Shown here: one piece after another, positions 1 to 7,460 of the stretch | How positions within the stretch are numbered: position 1 is the stretch's first letter | Layout of the letters: the number at the start of each line of letters is the position of its first letter | From: Azohydromonas australica DSM 1124 | Lineage (GTDB): Bacteria > Pseudomonadota > Gammaproteobacteria > Burkholderiales > Burkholderiaceae_C | Length of the DNA stretch: 36,612 nt | Direction of reading: 5' to 3' | NCBI RefSeq assembly: GCF_000430725.1 | Contig: NZ_AUMO01000081.1 | Location: 1 to 36,612, forward strand | Made by a program: the position numbers and the translations under genes | The notes under the pieces: model-generated | What the model saw: the letters and a program-made list of their open reading frames with translations, nothing else | What the model was told of the DNA's origin: nothing | The model's database searches: none

Positions 1-322
1 CGGCATCGACACCACCGAGGTGCTCGAAGCCGCCGGCACGAAGTGGAACTTCCTGAAGTTCAAGCCGGGCCTGGTGGGCGGCCACTGCATCGGCGTGGAC
101 CCGTACTACCTCACGCACAAGGCCGACATGCTGGGCTACCACCCGCAGGTGATCCTAGCCGGGCGGCGCATCAACGACGGCATGGCCAAGTTCATCGCCG
201 AGCAGACGATCAAGAACATGATCGCCGCGGGCAGCTACATCAAGGGCGCGCGCGTGAACGTGCTGGGCCTGACCTTCAAGGAGAACTGCGCCGACCTGCG
301 CAACTCCAAGGTCGTGGACATC
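1..322. repeat. Left copy of the 322-bp terminal direct repeat
   Basis: These 322 bases are identical to 36291-36612 at the other end of the window (constant offset 36290, no mismatch where I compared the lines). Both copies are in the same codon phase of the same nucleotide-sugar dehydrogenase gene, so joining the ends restores one continuous reading frame. This is what a circular molecule sequenced slightly past its start looks like. A tandem duplication or an assembly loop on a repeated gene would look the same. Confidence 0.97.
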
Positions 323-601
323 GTGCACGAGCTCCAGAGCTACGGCGTCGAGGTGTTCGTGAGCGACCCCTGGGCCGACTGCGACGAGGCGCTGCACGAA
401 ACGGGCATCCGGCTGCTGAAGTGGAGCGACCTGCCGCGCGCCGACGCCATCGTGGCAGCGGTGGCGCACAAAGAGTTCGCCCAGCTGCAGATGGAGGACG
501 TGGCACGCAAGCTGGTGCGCGGCGGCGTCTTCATCGACGTCAAGGCCGCCTTCGACACCCAGGCCATCGAGGCCGCAGGCTACCGCCTCTGGCGGCTCTG
601 A
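2..601 (+). CDS. tviB: UDP-N-acetylglucosamine 6-dehydrogenase (TviB/WbpA type), C-terminal part
   Basis: This is the 3' part of a nucleotide-sugar dehydrogenase, open from the first base and ending with TGA at 599-601. Enzymes of this family oxidise UDP-GlcNAc (or a related UDP-hexose) twice at C6 with NAD+ to the uronic acid used in capsule or O-antigen synthesis. The catalytic-cysteine motif [12 protein letters not shown] is at about 74-109 (Cys codon 86-88). It is followed by the C-terminal UDP-binding domain with the [12 protein letters not shown] motif, which is typical of TviB. The part before the catalytic motif is missing here, but the matching 5' part lies at 35611-36612. The two joined give 426 residues, close to known TviB proteins (about 425). 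No other capsule gene is adjacent: the next gene is convergent. Confidence 0.93.
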   Translation, partial: GIDTTEVLEAAGTKWNFLKFKPGLVGGHCIGVDPYYLTHKADMLGYHPQVILAGRRINDGMAKFIAEQTIKNMIAAGSYIKGARVNVLGLTFKENCADLRNSKVVDIVHELQSYGVEVFVSDPWADCDEALHETGIRLLKWSDLPRADAIVAAVAHKEFAQLQMEDVARKLVRGGVFIDVKAAFDTQAIEAAGYRLWRL

Positions 602-710
602 GCTCCGCGGGCCGGCCCGGGCGTCCCGCCAGCGCACCTCTCTCCCTCCCTCCCTCCCGCGCTGTCGATCGCCCGGCCAACGGCCGGTCCGCGGATTTTT
701 TTGCGGCGGC

Positions 711-1535
711 CTACGCGGCCGCCGCCTGCGGTGCACACAAGAGCATCCGCCTGAAGTCCACCGCCGCCGCCACCCGCGCCGGCGCCTGCACCGGGCCCAT
801 GTGCCCCAGTCCCTCCAGCCGCTGCAGCGTGGCGCGCGGACAAATCTGCACCAGCAGCTCCGCGATGCGCTGCGTCGGCGCGGGCGAGCGGTTCCCGCAC
901 AGCAGCCGCACCGGCATTGCCAGCCGCCGCCAGGCGTGCACCGGCACCGCGTCCGCGAACAGCGCCCCGAATTCCGCCATGACCTTGGGCATGGCCTGCG
1001 CGATGCCCGCGCGCCGCCGCCCGTTGCAGGCCTCCCAGGCGCCGGCGCCGCTCCAGTAGTCCACGAAGCGCTCCGCCGCCTCGCGCAGCCGCTGCTCGCG
1101 CACCAGCGCGCTCACCGCCTGCCCCAACTCCAGCGCCTGGGCCCGCAGCGCCCGCGTCCCCGGCGCCTGCAGCAGGCCGAAGCGCACCGGCTCGTAGAGG
1201 GTGAGACTGCGCACCCGCTGCGGCCAGCGCAGCGCCAGCTCCAGCGCCACCGCGCCGCCGTAGGAATGGCCCAGCAGGTGCACGCCGCCGGGCTCGCGCT
1301 CCAGCAGCGGCGCCAGCCGCTGCGCCTCGTCCGCCAGTTCCAGCAATGCGGCCGGGTTCCAGCTGCCGCCGTCCTCGTAGCCGATCAGGTCGGGCGCCAC
1401 CAGCTCCACCGCACCGGGCAGGAATTCCCGCCAGGGTTCCCACTGGCGCGCGCCGCTGGCGCTGCTGTGCAGCGCGATCACGCGAGCCCGCTCGCTGTGC
1501 GGGCCGCGGGGCGGCAGGGGGGCTGGGGACGGCAT
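711..1535 (-). CDS. Alpha/beta hydrolase
   Basis: The 274-residue protein has the alpha/beta hydrolase fold. Visible are the oxyanion-region segment ALHSSASG near residues 21-28, the nucleophile elbow GHSYGG with Ser91, and a C-terminal histidine in GLGHMGP (about His245). The usual acid after strand 7 is not obvious: that loop reads LCGNRSPAPT, with Asn where many relatives carry Asp or Glu, so the catalytic acid may sit elsewhere. There is no signal peptide, so it is likely cytosolic. It is convergent with the dehydrogenase fragment on its left and divergent from the secreted lipase on its right. The substrate cannot be told from the sequence. The start is the ATG at 1535, with a weak AAGGAG-like tract just upstream on the minus strand. 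Confidence 0.85.
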   Translation of the reverse strand: MPSPAPLPPRGPHSERARVIALHSSASGARQWEPWREFLPGAVELVAPDLIGYEDGGSWNPAALLELADEAQRLAPLLEREPGGVHLLGHSYGGAVALELALRWPQRVRSLTLYEPVRFGLLQAPGTRALRAQALELGQAVSALVREQRLREAAERFVDYWSGAGAWEACNGRRRAGIAQAMPKVMAEFGALFADAVPVHAWRRLAMPVRLLCGNRSPAPTQRIAELLVQICPRATLQRLEGLGHMGPVQAPARVAAAVDFRRMLLCAPQAAAA

Positions 1536-1664
1536 GTGACAACTCCTTCAGGCGCCGCGGCCCGCTGGCCGCCGTGTTGTCGCCTCGGTTGCGCCCGCGC
1601 GCCGGAAGGTTCATGTCGCATGGTGTTGCCACGGCCGAGCCCGATCCGCCGCACCATCGCGCCC

Positions 1665-3389
1665 ATGCGCCGGATGACCTGCCTCCTCGCTTCACTCCTG
1701 TGGCTGGCGCCGCCCGCGCGCGCGGCCGAACCGCTGGCCCTGGCCGTGCTCGACGCCACCGGGGCACCGCGCTCCGCGGTGGTGGACGGCAACACGGTGC
1801 GGCTGCAGGCGCAGCTCGACCACCCGGCGCGGCGGGCCACGGCGCTTTCCTTCACCCTGGACGACGGGCGGCTGCTGGGCAGCTGCACCGTGCCGCGCGC
1901 GGCACGCGCCTGCACCAGCTCGGAGATCAGCACGCTGGGCTGGTATTGGGAAGGCGACGACGCGCACCCGCGGCGCGGGCTGCGGGCGCAGGCGACGACG
2001 GGCTGGCGCGCGCAGGGCGAGCTGGCGCTGGCGCCGCGGCCGGTGGTGTTCGTGCACGGCTTCATGTCCGACCACCACACCTGGGAGGCCTACACCGCGC
2101 CGGGCGGCTTCCTGGCGCAGGCCGGACTGCAGGGCTTCGCGGTGGGCGACGGGCGCGCCGAAGGGGTGCTCGACACCGGCGCCCTGGCGCGGCTGCGCAG
2201 CGCCACCAAGACGCTGCCGGAGAACGCCGCAGCGCTGCAGCGCTACATCGAGGGCGTCAAGCGCCGCACCGGCGCACAGCAGGTGGACCTGGTCGCGCAC
2301 AGCATGGGCGGCCTGGTGGCGCGCTACTACGTGGCACGGCTGATGCGCGAGCGTGACGTGGCGCAGCTGCTCACCCTGGGCTCGCCCCACGGCGGCTCGG
2401 AATGCTCCGGCCTGGCCTCGGCGCTGGGCGTGCTCACGCCGGCGGCGCTGGAGCTGCGCCCGGCCTTCGTGCGCCAGATCTTCAACCGCGGCGTCACGCG
2501 CCGGCAGGGCGTGCCCTTCCACCTGCTTGCCGGCGACCCCATCGCCGACGGCTTTCGCGCGCCCTGCAGCGGCGTGCCCAGCGACAGCGTGGTCAGCGTG
2601 GACAGCGCCTCCGCGATTCCCGGCAGCGTGCAGCGGCTGCCGGTGCTGCACACCGACATGACGGCCTCGGCCGAGGTGTTCCAGCGCTTCGTGCTGCCGC
2701 TGTTGCGCCGCGGCGCGGGACAGGCCGAGGAGGACGCGCGTCGCGTCCCGGACGACGCCGGCGACGCGGCGGCGCAGTTCACGCAGGTGGTGGGTGGCCG
2801 CGTGGAGGCGGGCGCCACGGTGGAGATCGAGGTGCAGCTCGACGACGTGGCGGTGGCGGGCTTCGCGCTCTTCGACCCCAGCCGCGCGCTGGAGGTGACG
2901 GTGCGCGGCGCCAGTGGCCGCGTCATCAACCTCACGCCGCAGGAGCACGGCCTGACGCGGGTGGAAGACCCGTCCTCGCTGATGACACTGGGCTACGGCT
3001 TCGACCGCCCGCGTCCCGGCCCCTGGCGCGTGTCGCTGCGTGCGCCGCGCGAGGGCACCGACTACGCGCTGCTGGCCCGCGTCGCGGGCGGCGCGGTGCT
3101 GCGCTCCAGTGCCACCCCGCTCACGCCGGCGCGCGGGCAGCCGGTGCAGCTGACGGCGGCGCTGGAGCATCCGCAGCGCGTGCCCGAGGGCGTGGCGATG
3201 CGCGCCGTGGTGCACCGCCCCGACGGCAGCACCGAGACGCTGGAGATGCCCGGCGAGGGCGCCGCGCGCAGCGTGCAGTGGCGCCCCACGCAGCCGGGGC
3301 TGTACGGCATCGACATCGCCGCCAGCGGCCGGGCCGGCGTGCTGCGCATCGAGCGCATGGGCTTCCTGGCGGTGGAAGTGCGGCCCTGA
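1665..3389 (+). CDS. Secreted lipase/esterase-like alpha/beta hydrolase
   Basis: The 574-residue protein begins with a Sec-type signal peptide (MRRMTCLLAS..., cleavage probably after ARA near residue 20). A short beta-rich region follows, then an alpha/beta hydrolase domain of the triacylglycerol-lipase/PGAP1-like type: VVFVHGF near 127-133, nucleophile elbow AHSMGG with Ser213, and SPHGG downstream. A likely catalytic histidine lies in LHTDM. About 220 C-terminal residues look like beta-sandwich repeats, perhaps a carbohydrate- or surface-binding module; this is inference. The frame is open much further upstream. I chose the ATG at 1665 because it gives a clean signal peptide. An in-frame ATG at 1620 has a better ribosome site (GGAAGG at 1604-1609) and would lengthen the n-region by 15 residues. 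Confidence 0.85.
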   Translation: MRRMTCLLASLLWLAPPARAAEPLALAVLDATGAPRSAVVDGNTVRLQAQLDHPARRATALSFTLDDGRLLGSCTVPRAARACTSSEISTLGWYWEGDDAHPRRGLRAQATTGWRAQGELALAPRPVVFVHGFMSDHHTWEAYTAPGGFLAQAGLQGFAVGDGRAEGVLDTGALARLRSATKTLPENAAALQRYIEGVKRRTGAQQVDLVAHSMGGLVARYYVARLMRERDVAQLLTLGSPHGGSECSGLASALGVLTPAALELRPAFVRQIFNRGVTRRQGVPFHLLAGDPIADGFRAPCSGVPSDSVVSVDSASAIPGSVQRLPVLHTDMTASAEVFQRFVLPLLRRGAGQAEEDARRVPDDAGDAAAQFTQVVGGRVEAGATVEIEVQLDDVAVAGFALFDPSRALEVTVRGASGRVINLTPQEHGLTRVEDPSSLMTLGYGFDRPRPGPWRVSLRAPREGTDYALLARVAGGAVLRSSATPLTPARGQPVQLTAALEHPQRVPEGVAMRAVVHRPDGSTETLEMPGEGAARSVQWRPTQPGLYGIDIAASGRAGVLRIERMGFLAVEVRP

Positions 3390-3392
3390 ACG

Positions 3393-3416
3393 AAAAAGGC
3401 GGGCACAGGGCCCGCC
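3393..3416 (-). terminator. Intrinsic terminator of the lipoprotein gene
   Basis: The arms GGCGGGC (3398-3404) and GCCCGCC (3410-3416) form a 7-bp GC stem with a 5-base loop. Read on the minus strand it is followed at once by five T (plus-strand AAAAA, 3393-3397). It starts about 25 bases after the stop codon of the minus-strand lipoprotein gene. It may also slow plus-strand transcription arriving from the lipase gene. Confidence 0.85.
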
Positions 3417-3441
3417 GCAAGGGAGAGGAGACGGTTCAGGC

Positions 3442-4797
3442 TCAGAGCTTGGCCACGCAGGACGGGTAGGTCGAGGGGCAGGTGCTGATCAGGCCGCCCG
3501 CGGCGTCCTTGGGGAAGGCGCTGGACTTGAAGAAGTCCAGGGTGCGCGTGTAGGGCGAGGGCGAGCCGGCGGTCACGCGGGTCCAGAACATGTAGTTGGC
3601 GCTCAGGCGGGTGCGGCCGAAGTTGTAGAGGTCGCTGATCTTGGGCGGGTTGTAGGCACCGTGCTGCACGGTGGTGGCGAAGTTCTCGGGCTGCACCGAG
3701 GGGCCCACCGCGACCTTGCCCTTGGCCGGGTCGTACATCGGATAGATGTGGGTGTTGAGGTCGGCGTCCTCGATCAGGATGTCCGGCCCGCCCAGCGCGA
3801 CCTTGTTGCTCACCATGTTGGAGATGAGGCCCGGCATGTAGGCACGCGGGAAGTTGATGAACTGCATCACCACCGTGTTGGGGAAGGCGCGCTGGGTCGC
3901 GGCGCCGACCTGGGCCAGGTTGTCGAAGTAAGCGGTCTGCTGGGCCTTGGTCAGCGGTACCTTCATCTGGCCCATGGCCGTCTCGTTGAAGGTGATGCCT
4001 TCGAGCGCGTTGTGCTTGTTGAGATGCGCACCCATCGCGTCGCCCAGCGCGATCAGGCGGTCACGCACCTTGACGTTGTGCAGCGCGGCGTTCTCGCCGT
4101 AGCGCTCCTGGCTGCCGATGGCGTCGCGCCCGGCGATGACGATCTTGTAGGCGCCGCCCTCGTACTCGGCGGTGCGCAGGTAGTCAGGCACCGCCTGGCC
4201 ACCGGGACGGAACACCTTGGTGCCGACCATGATCCACAGCCGCTTGCCCGCGGCCTGCACCAGGGCCAGGTCACGGTCCAGGCGCGAGAAGTCGTACACG
4301 CCCTTGGACTTCTCCAGCTGCGCCCACTCGTAGCGCAGGATCAGGCCCTTGACCTGCGGCAGCGGCTTGATCTCCGCCATCACCTTCTGGATCGTCGGCT
4401 CGTCGCGCTGCGGCAGCGCGATGTAGTGGCCGGGGTTCCACTTCACGCGGGTGTCGGTGGTCGCGACGGCCATCGCGCGTTCCGTGGCCGAGGCCGCGGC
4501 CCGGGCTTGCTGGCTGGCCAGGAAGGTCTCGGACACGACCGGATCGTCCTCCAGCTCCCACGCCGCCGGCGGCGCCGAGACGGTGTTGTCCTGCTCATCG
4601 GCCGCCAGCACGGCGGCGTCCTGACCGTCCGCCACGACGGCGCTGTCCGTGCTGGACAGCGACTGCGAGATTTCACCGTTCACCGCGCGGTAGGCCTCGT
4701 CCTGCCCGCCGCCACAGGCGGCCAGCATCACGCTCATGGAGAACAAGGAACCGACCAGAGCCAGCCGGGAATTCAGGTGGGAGTTCAGGATATTCAT
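3442..4797 (-). CDS. Lipoprotein with glycoside-hydrolase-like TIM barrel
   Basis: The 451-residue protein has a type II signal peptide with lipobox LAAC (Cys28) followed by GGG, so it is probably membrane-anchored and faces the periplasm or surface. A low-complexity acidic linker runs to about residue 85. The main domain has the pattern of (beta/alpha)8 glycosidases: a strand with ILRYEW, then WAQLEKSKGVYDFSRLD and a KRLWIMVGTKVF strand, and later GITFNETAMG, whose glutamate is a possible acid/base. The family is not certain. The gene is monocistronic, with a good terminator downstream. The start is uncertain: the ATG at 4797 lacks a nearby ribosome site, while an AAGGAGG at 4828-4834 sits 6 bases before an in-frame CTG (4819-4821) and 18 before an in-frame TTG (4809). 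Confidence 0.78.
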   Translation of the reverse strand: MNILNSHLNSRLALVGSLFSMSVMLAACGGGQDEAYRAVNGEISQSLSSTDSAVVADGQDAAVLAADEQDNTVSAPPAAWELEDDPVVSETFLASQQARAAASATERAMAVATTDTRVKWNPGHYIALPQRDEPTIQKVMAEIKPLPQVKGLILRYEWAQLEKSKGVYDFSRLDRDLALVQAAGKRLWIMVGTKVFRPGGQAVPDYLRTAEYEGGAYKIVIAGRDAIGSQERYGENAALHNVKVRDRLIALGDAMGAHLNKHNALEGITFNETAMGQMKVPLTKAQQTAYFDNLAQVGAATQRAFPNTVVMQFINFPRAYMPGLISNMVSNKVALGGPDILIEDADLNTHIYPMYDPAKGKVAVGPSVQPENFATTVQHGAYNPPKISDLYNFGRTRLSANYMFWTRVTAGSPSPYTRTLDFFKSSAFPKDAAGGLISTCPSTYPSCVAKL

Positions 4798-5396
4798 GGC
4801 CGTAAGCAAACTGTTGTTCAGGGGCGGCCTCCTTCCACCGCGGCCTATTTGCAGCGCGGTTTTCAGGAAACCATTGACTCAGGAGAAACCTGCTTCCGCG
4901 TCGTGACCGAATGTCTTGTCGACTGGTTTTCGAGCGGCGTTGAATAAGTTTTCGGCACGGCACAAACCGAGATAAGGCAAGCTCGTGTTAACTAATGTTT
5001 CTCGGGTAACGTACCGATCGAGAAAAATTACCGCTGCCGAAAGCACCCCTCTCCATGGTGCGCTGGGCCTTGGGGCGAGGGCCGCGATGCTGCCGACGGT
5101 GATGCCGCAGTGCCTGGATATGTAACGCGGGCGCCAAAGCGGCAAACCCTCCTGGGTGTCGGGTACATACCCGATCGGATCTCCGGGAAATGGCGTGAAT
5201 AGTTCACTGAGTCCTTGGGGAAAATGCCGCCCAAGGCGGAACTTTCTTTTTTCAGGACGGGTGGGATATTCAATTGGGCTGGTGCAGGCGGCGCGGCAGG
5301 CCGTTCGCGCATGTGACTTTCGTGCGTTGAAGCGCCGTGGCGCGCTGTCCACGATGGCGACGAAGGCCGCATCCCGGCCGATGTGGAAAGCCCGGC
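4798..5396. other. Intergenic region, divergent, about 600 bases
   Basis: No convincing gene is seen. The region lies between the diverging lipoprotein (minus) and FHA (plus) genes and is visibly richer in A+T than its surroundings, so it probably holds both promoters, though I could not fix either. It contains a perfect palindrome, CGGGTA-CA-TACCCG (5160-5173), that could be an operator. It also contains a 7-bp hairpin, CCTTGGG/CCCAAGG (5213-5219/5230-5236), followed by a T-rich tract at 5243-5252, which could be a weak plus-strand terminator or leader structure. An AAGGAGG ribosome-binding tract for the lipoprotein gene is at 4828-4834. Confidence 0.5.
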
Positions 5397-6350
5397 ATGA
5401 GCCTGACCCTGCGTGCGGTGTTGCTCGATGACCGGCCGCTGTCGCGGCCCATCGCAGCCTGTTTCGGGCGCGAGGGCGGCACCATCGGCCGCGCCGACGA
5501 GAACACGCTGGCGCTGCCCGATCCGCTGCGCTACATCTCGCGCCACCAGGCGCGCGTCAGCTGCACGGCCGCGGGTTTCGTGATCGAGAACATCGGCAGC
5601 GCCAACCCCGTCGCCGTGCGCGGCGAGCCGTTGCGGCACGGCCACTGCGTGCCGCTGCACGACCGCGACCAGCTGTGCATCGGCGCCTATGTGCTCGAAG
5701 CCATCGTGCTGCCCGACGAGGGCGCCGCCGCGTCCGCGGCGGCGGGCGTGGCCGTCGGCCCGGATGCGGGCCTGGATGAGGCGCTGTGGAACGCGTTCTG
5801 CGAGGGCGCGGGGCTGCACCCGGCGGCGGACCCGGGCACCAGGGCCGGGTGCATGCGCGCCGCCGGGCAGGTGCTGCGGCACGCGGTGTCGGGACTGCTG
5901 GAGCTGATGTGCGCGCAGCCGCTGCCGCGCGTCGCCGGCGCGAGTGCGCTGAGCAACCCGCTGAAGGTGGCGCCCGACGTGCAGGTGGCCCTGGAGCTGC
6001 TGCTGATGCGGGCGGACCCCGGCTTCCTCGACGGCCCGGACGCCGTGGCCGAGGCGCTGGAAGAATTGATCGCACTGGCCCTGGCCACCGGTGCCGGCAC
6101 GCGCGCCGCGCGCGACGGCGTGCTGCGGCGCTTCGCCCCGCCGGCCCTGGAGGCGCGGCTGCACGACGCCGCCGTGGCGGCGTCCTGGTGGCCCGCGCAG
6201 CGCCGGGCCCGGCTGTGGGTGCAGTACGGGCTGCTGTTCGAGCACCTGCGCGACCAGGCGCGGGCGGACTTCGACACGCTCTTCGGCCAGGCCTTCGCCC
6301 TGGCCTACGAGGACCAGCTGCGGCGGCTGCGGCGGGACCGGGCCTGCTGA
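5397..6350 (+). CDS. FHA-domain protein of the type VI secretion TagH/ImpI family
   Basis: The 317-residue protein has an N-terminal forkhead-associated domain (about 1-100). The phosphothreonine-binding signatures are present: GR at 31-32, SRHQA at 48-52, and IGSANPV. The C-terminal domain matches the T6SS-associated FHA proteins: ALSNPLKVAPDV, the GFLDGPDAVAEALEELI segment, and the closing FGQAFALAYEDQ, which is a hallmark of TagH/ImpI. In characterised T6SS clusters such proteins recruit or read threonine phosphorylation to control apparatus assembly. No other T6SS gene lies in this window, so this is an orphan copy. The start ATG at 5397 has GGAAAG 7 bases upstream. It is convergent with the dioxygenase gene. 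Confidence 0.87.
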   Translation: MSLTLRAVLLDDRPLSRPIAACFGREGGTIGRADENTLALPDPLRYISRHQARVSCTAAGFVIENIGSANPVAVRGEPLRHGHCVPLHDRDQLCIGAYVLEAIVLPDEGAAASAAAGVAVGPDAGLDEALWNAFCEGAGLHPAADPGTRAGCMRAAGQVLRHAVSGLLELMCAQPLPRVAGASALSNPLKVAPDVQVALELLLMRADPGFLDGPDAVAEALEELIALALATGAGTRAARDGVLRRFAPPALEARLHDAAVAASWWPAQRRARLWVQYGLLFEHLRDQARADFDTLFGQAFALAYEDQLRRLRRDRAC

Positions 6351-6380
6351 GCGCCGGTGCTCGTGGCGCCTCCCGGCCCG

Positions 6381-7217
6381 TCAGCCCGCCATGCCCACCT
6401 GCAGCTCGGCCACGTAGCCTGCCGCCACGCTGCCCGTGACGGTCGCCGTCTGCAGGCTCACGCCGTCGCTGAAGACGTTGTCGCTGGCGAAGCTCATGCG
6501 GGCCAGGTTGGCGGCGCTGTTGCCGTAGCCGCTGCTGGCATAGACCGTCGAACAGGCGTCGGTCGGAAAGGCGATCTGCGAGGTGCGCAGCTTGTTGCTG
6601 AACGAGGTGGCGCTGTTGGCGCTGCGGTAGATCTCGAAGTGCATGTGCGGCATGCGCCCGTCGTAGCAGCCGGGAAAGATGGTGCTGAACACCACCTGGC
6701 CGGCGGCGTCGGTGGATTGCACGCCGCGCAGGTAGTTCTCGCCGGTGACGCCGCTGGAGTAGAGCGAGTAGCGGCCCTCGCGGTCGCAGTGCCAGAGGTA
6801 GATGGCGTAGCCGGACAGCGCGGCGCAGCTGCCGTTGGTGTTGACCAGGCGCAGCTGCAGCGTGAGCGGCACGCCTGCCGCCACCCCGGTGGCGCCGGCG
6901 AAGCTCTCGCGGATGTCGCTGCGCACGATGCCCGAGAGCACCAGCGCGTTGATGTTGTTGTTGCTGCCGTCGCCCGGGTACGGGCCGGCCGTCTCCTCGG
7001 GCACCACGGCGCAGCTGGAGGTGCTGGTCGTGCCGGTGGTACTGGTCGTGGTGGTGGTCGATGCGTCCGTGCTGCTCGTGCTGGACGTGTCGTCGCCGCC
7101 CCCGCCGCAGCCGGCCAGGGCGCTGCCGCCGAGCGCGGCGAGCCACTGCAGCGCGCGGCGGCGGCGCAGGGCGGCGATGTGAAGGTCGTGGGACAGGCCC
7201 AGGTCGTGGTCGTGCAT
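6381..7217 (-). CDS. Tat-exported lipoprotein of the intradiol ring-cleavage dioxygenase family
   Basis: The 278-residue protein has an arginine-rich n-region (RRRRALQWL, about 18-26) typical of twin-arginine signals and a lipobox LAGC (Cys37). A Ser/Thr-rich linker (about 43-68) precedes an intradiol dioxygenase fold. The four non-haem Fe(III) ligands of the family can be placed: Tyr150 in GRYSLY, Tyr185 in PGCYDGR, and His191 and His193 in PHMHFEIY. The YLWHCD and YLRGVQSTD motifs of the protocatechuate/catechol dioxygenase core are also present. Cytosolic homologues open catechols; an exported, lipid-anchored one must act in the periplasm on an unknown aromatic. The start ATG at 7217 is preceded by AAGGAG with 8-base spacing. 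It is divergent from the transglycosylase gene. Confidence 0.87.
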   Translation of the reverse strand: MHDHDLGLSHDLHIAALRRRRALQWLAALGGSALAGCGGGGDDTSSTSSTDASTTTTTSTTGTTSTSSCAVVPEETAGPYPGDGSNNNINALVLSGIVRSDIRESFAGATGVAAGVPLTLQLRLVNTNGSCAALSGYAIYLWHCDREGRYSLYSSGVTGENYLRGVQSTDAAGQVVFSTIFPGCYDGRMPHMHFEIYRSANSATSFSNKLRTSQIAFPTDACSTVYASSGYGNSAANLARMSFASDNVFSDGVSLQTATVTGSVAAGYVAELQVGMAG

Positions 7218-7460
7218 GGCAAAGCTCCTTGCGGGCGAGACTCGGCTCGGGGCTGCCCAGTACAACCGGCGGCTGTTGCGGCACTTTGGCGGGCGCATGT
7301 CGGCGCGGACACATCGCGCCCAAGCGGACAGGCAGCCGTTTTGCACAATCGGCGCGCCACGCCGCCCCGGGGCCGCGGCCCGCCCGGTGCAGGACGGCCG
7401 CCTGCTGGAGCGCGGATTCCGTCGCGGGGCCGCGCGCCCCACCACTTCTTCCTTGACCCG

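Noticed and set aside
580..3215. Long open frames on the minus strand (up to 507 codons) opposite the lipase gene and across the first hydrolase gene
   Set aside because: They are Arg/Ala/Gly-rich antisense or off-frame readings, common in 70% GC DNA. They carry no motifs, while the chosen frames hold clear catalytic signatures.
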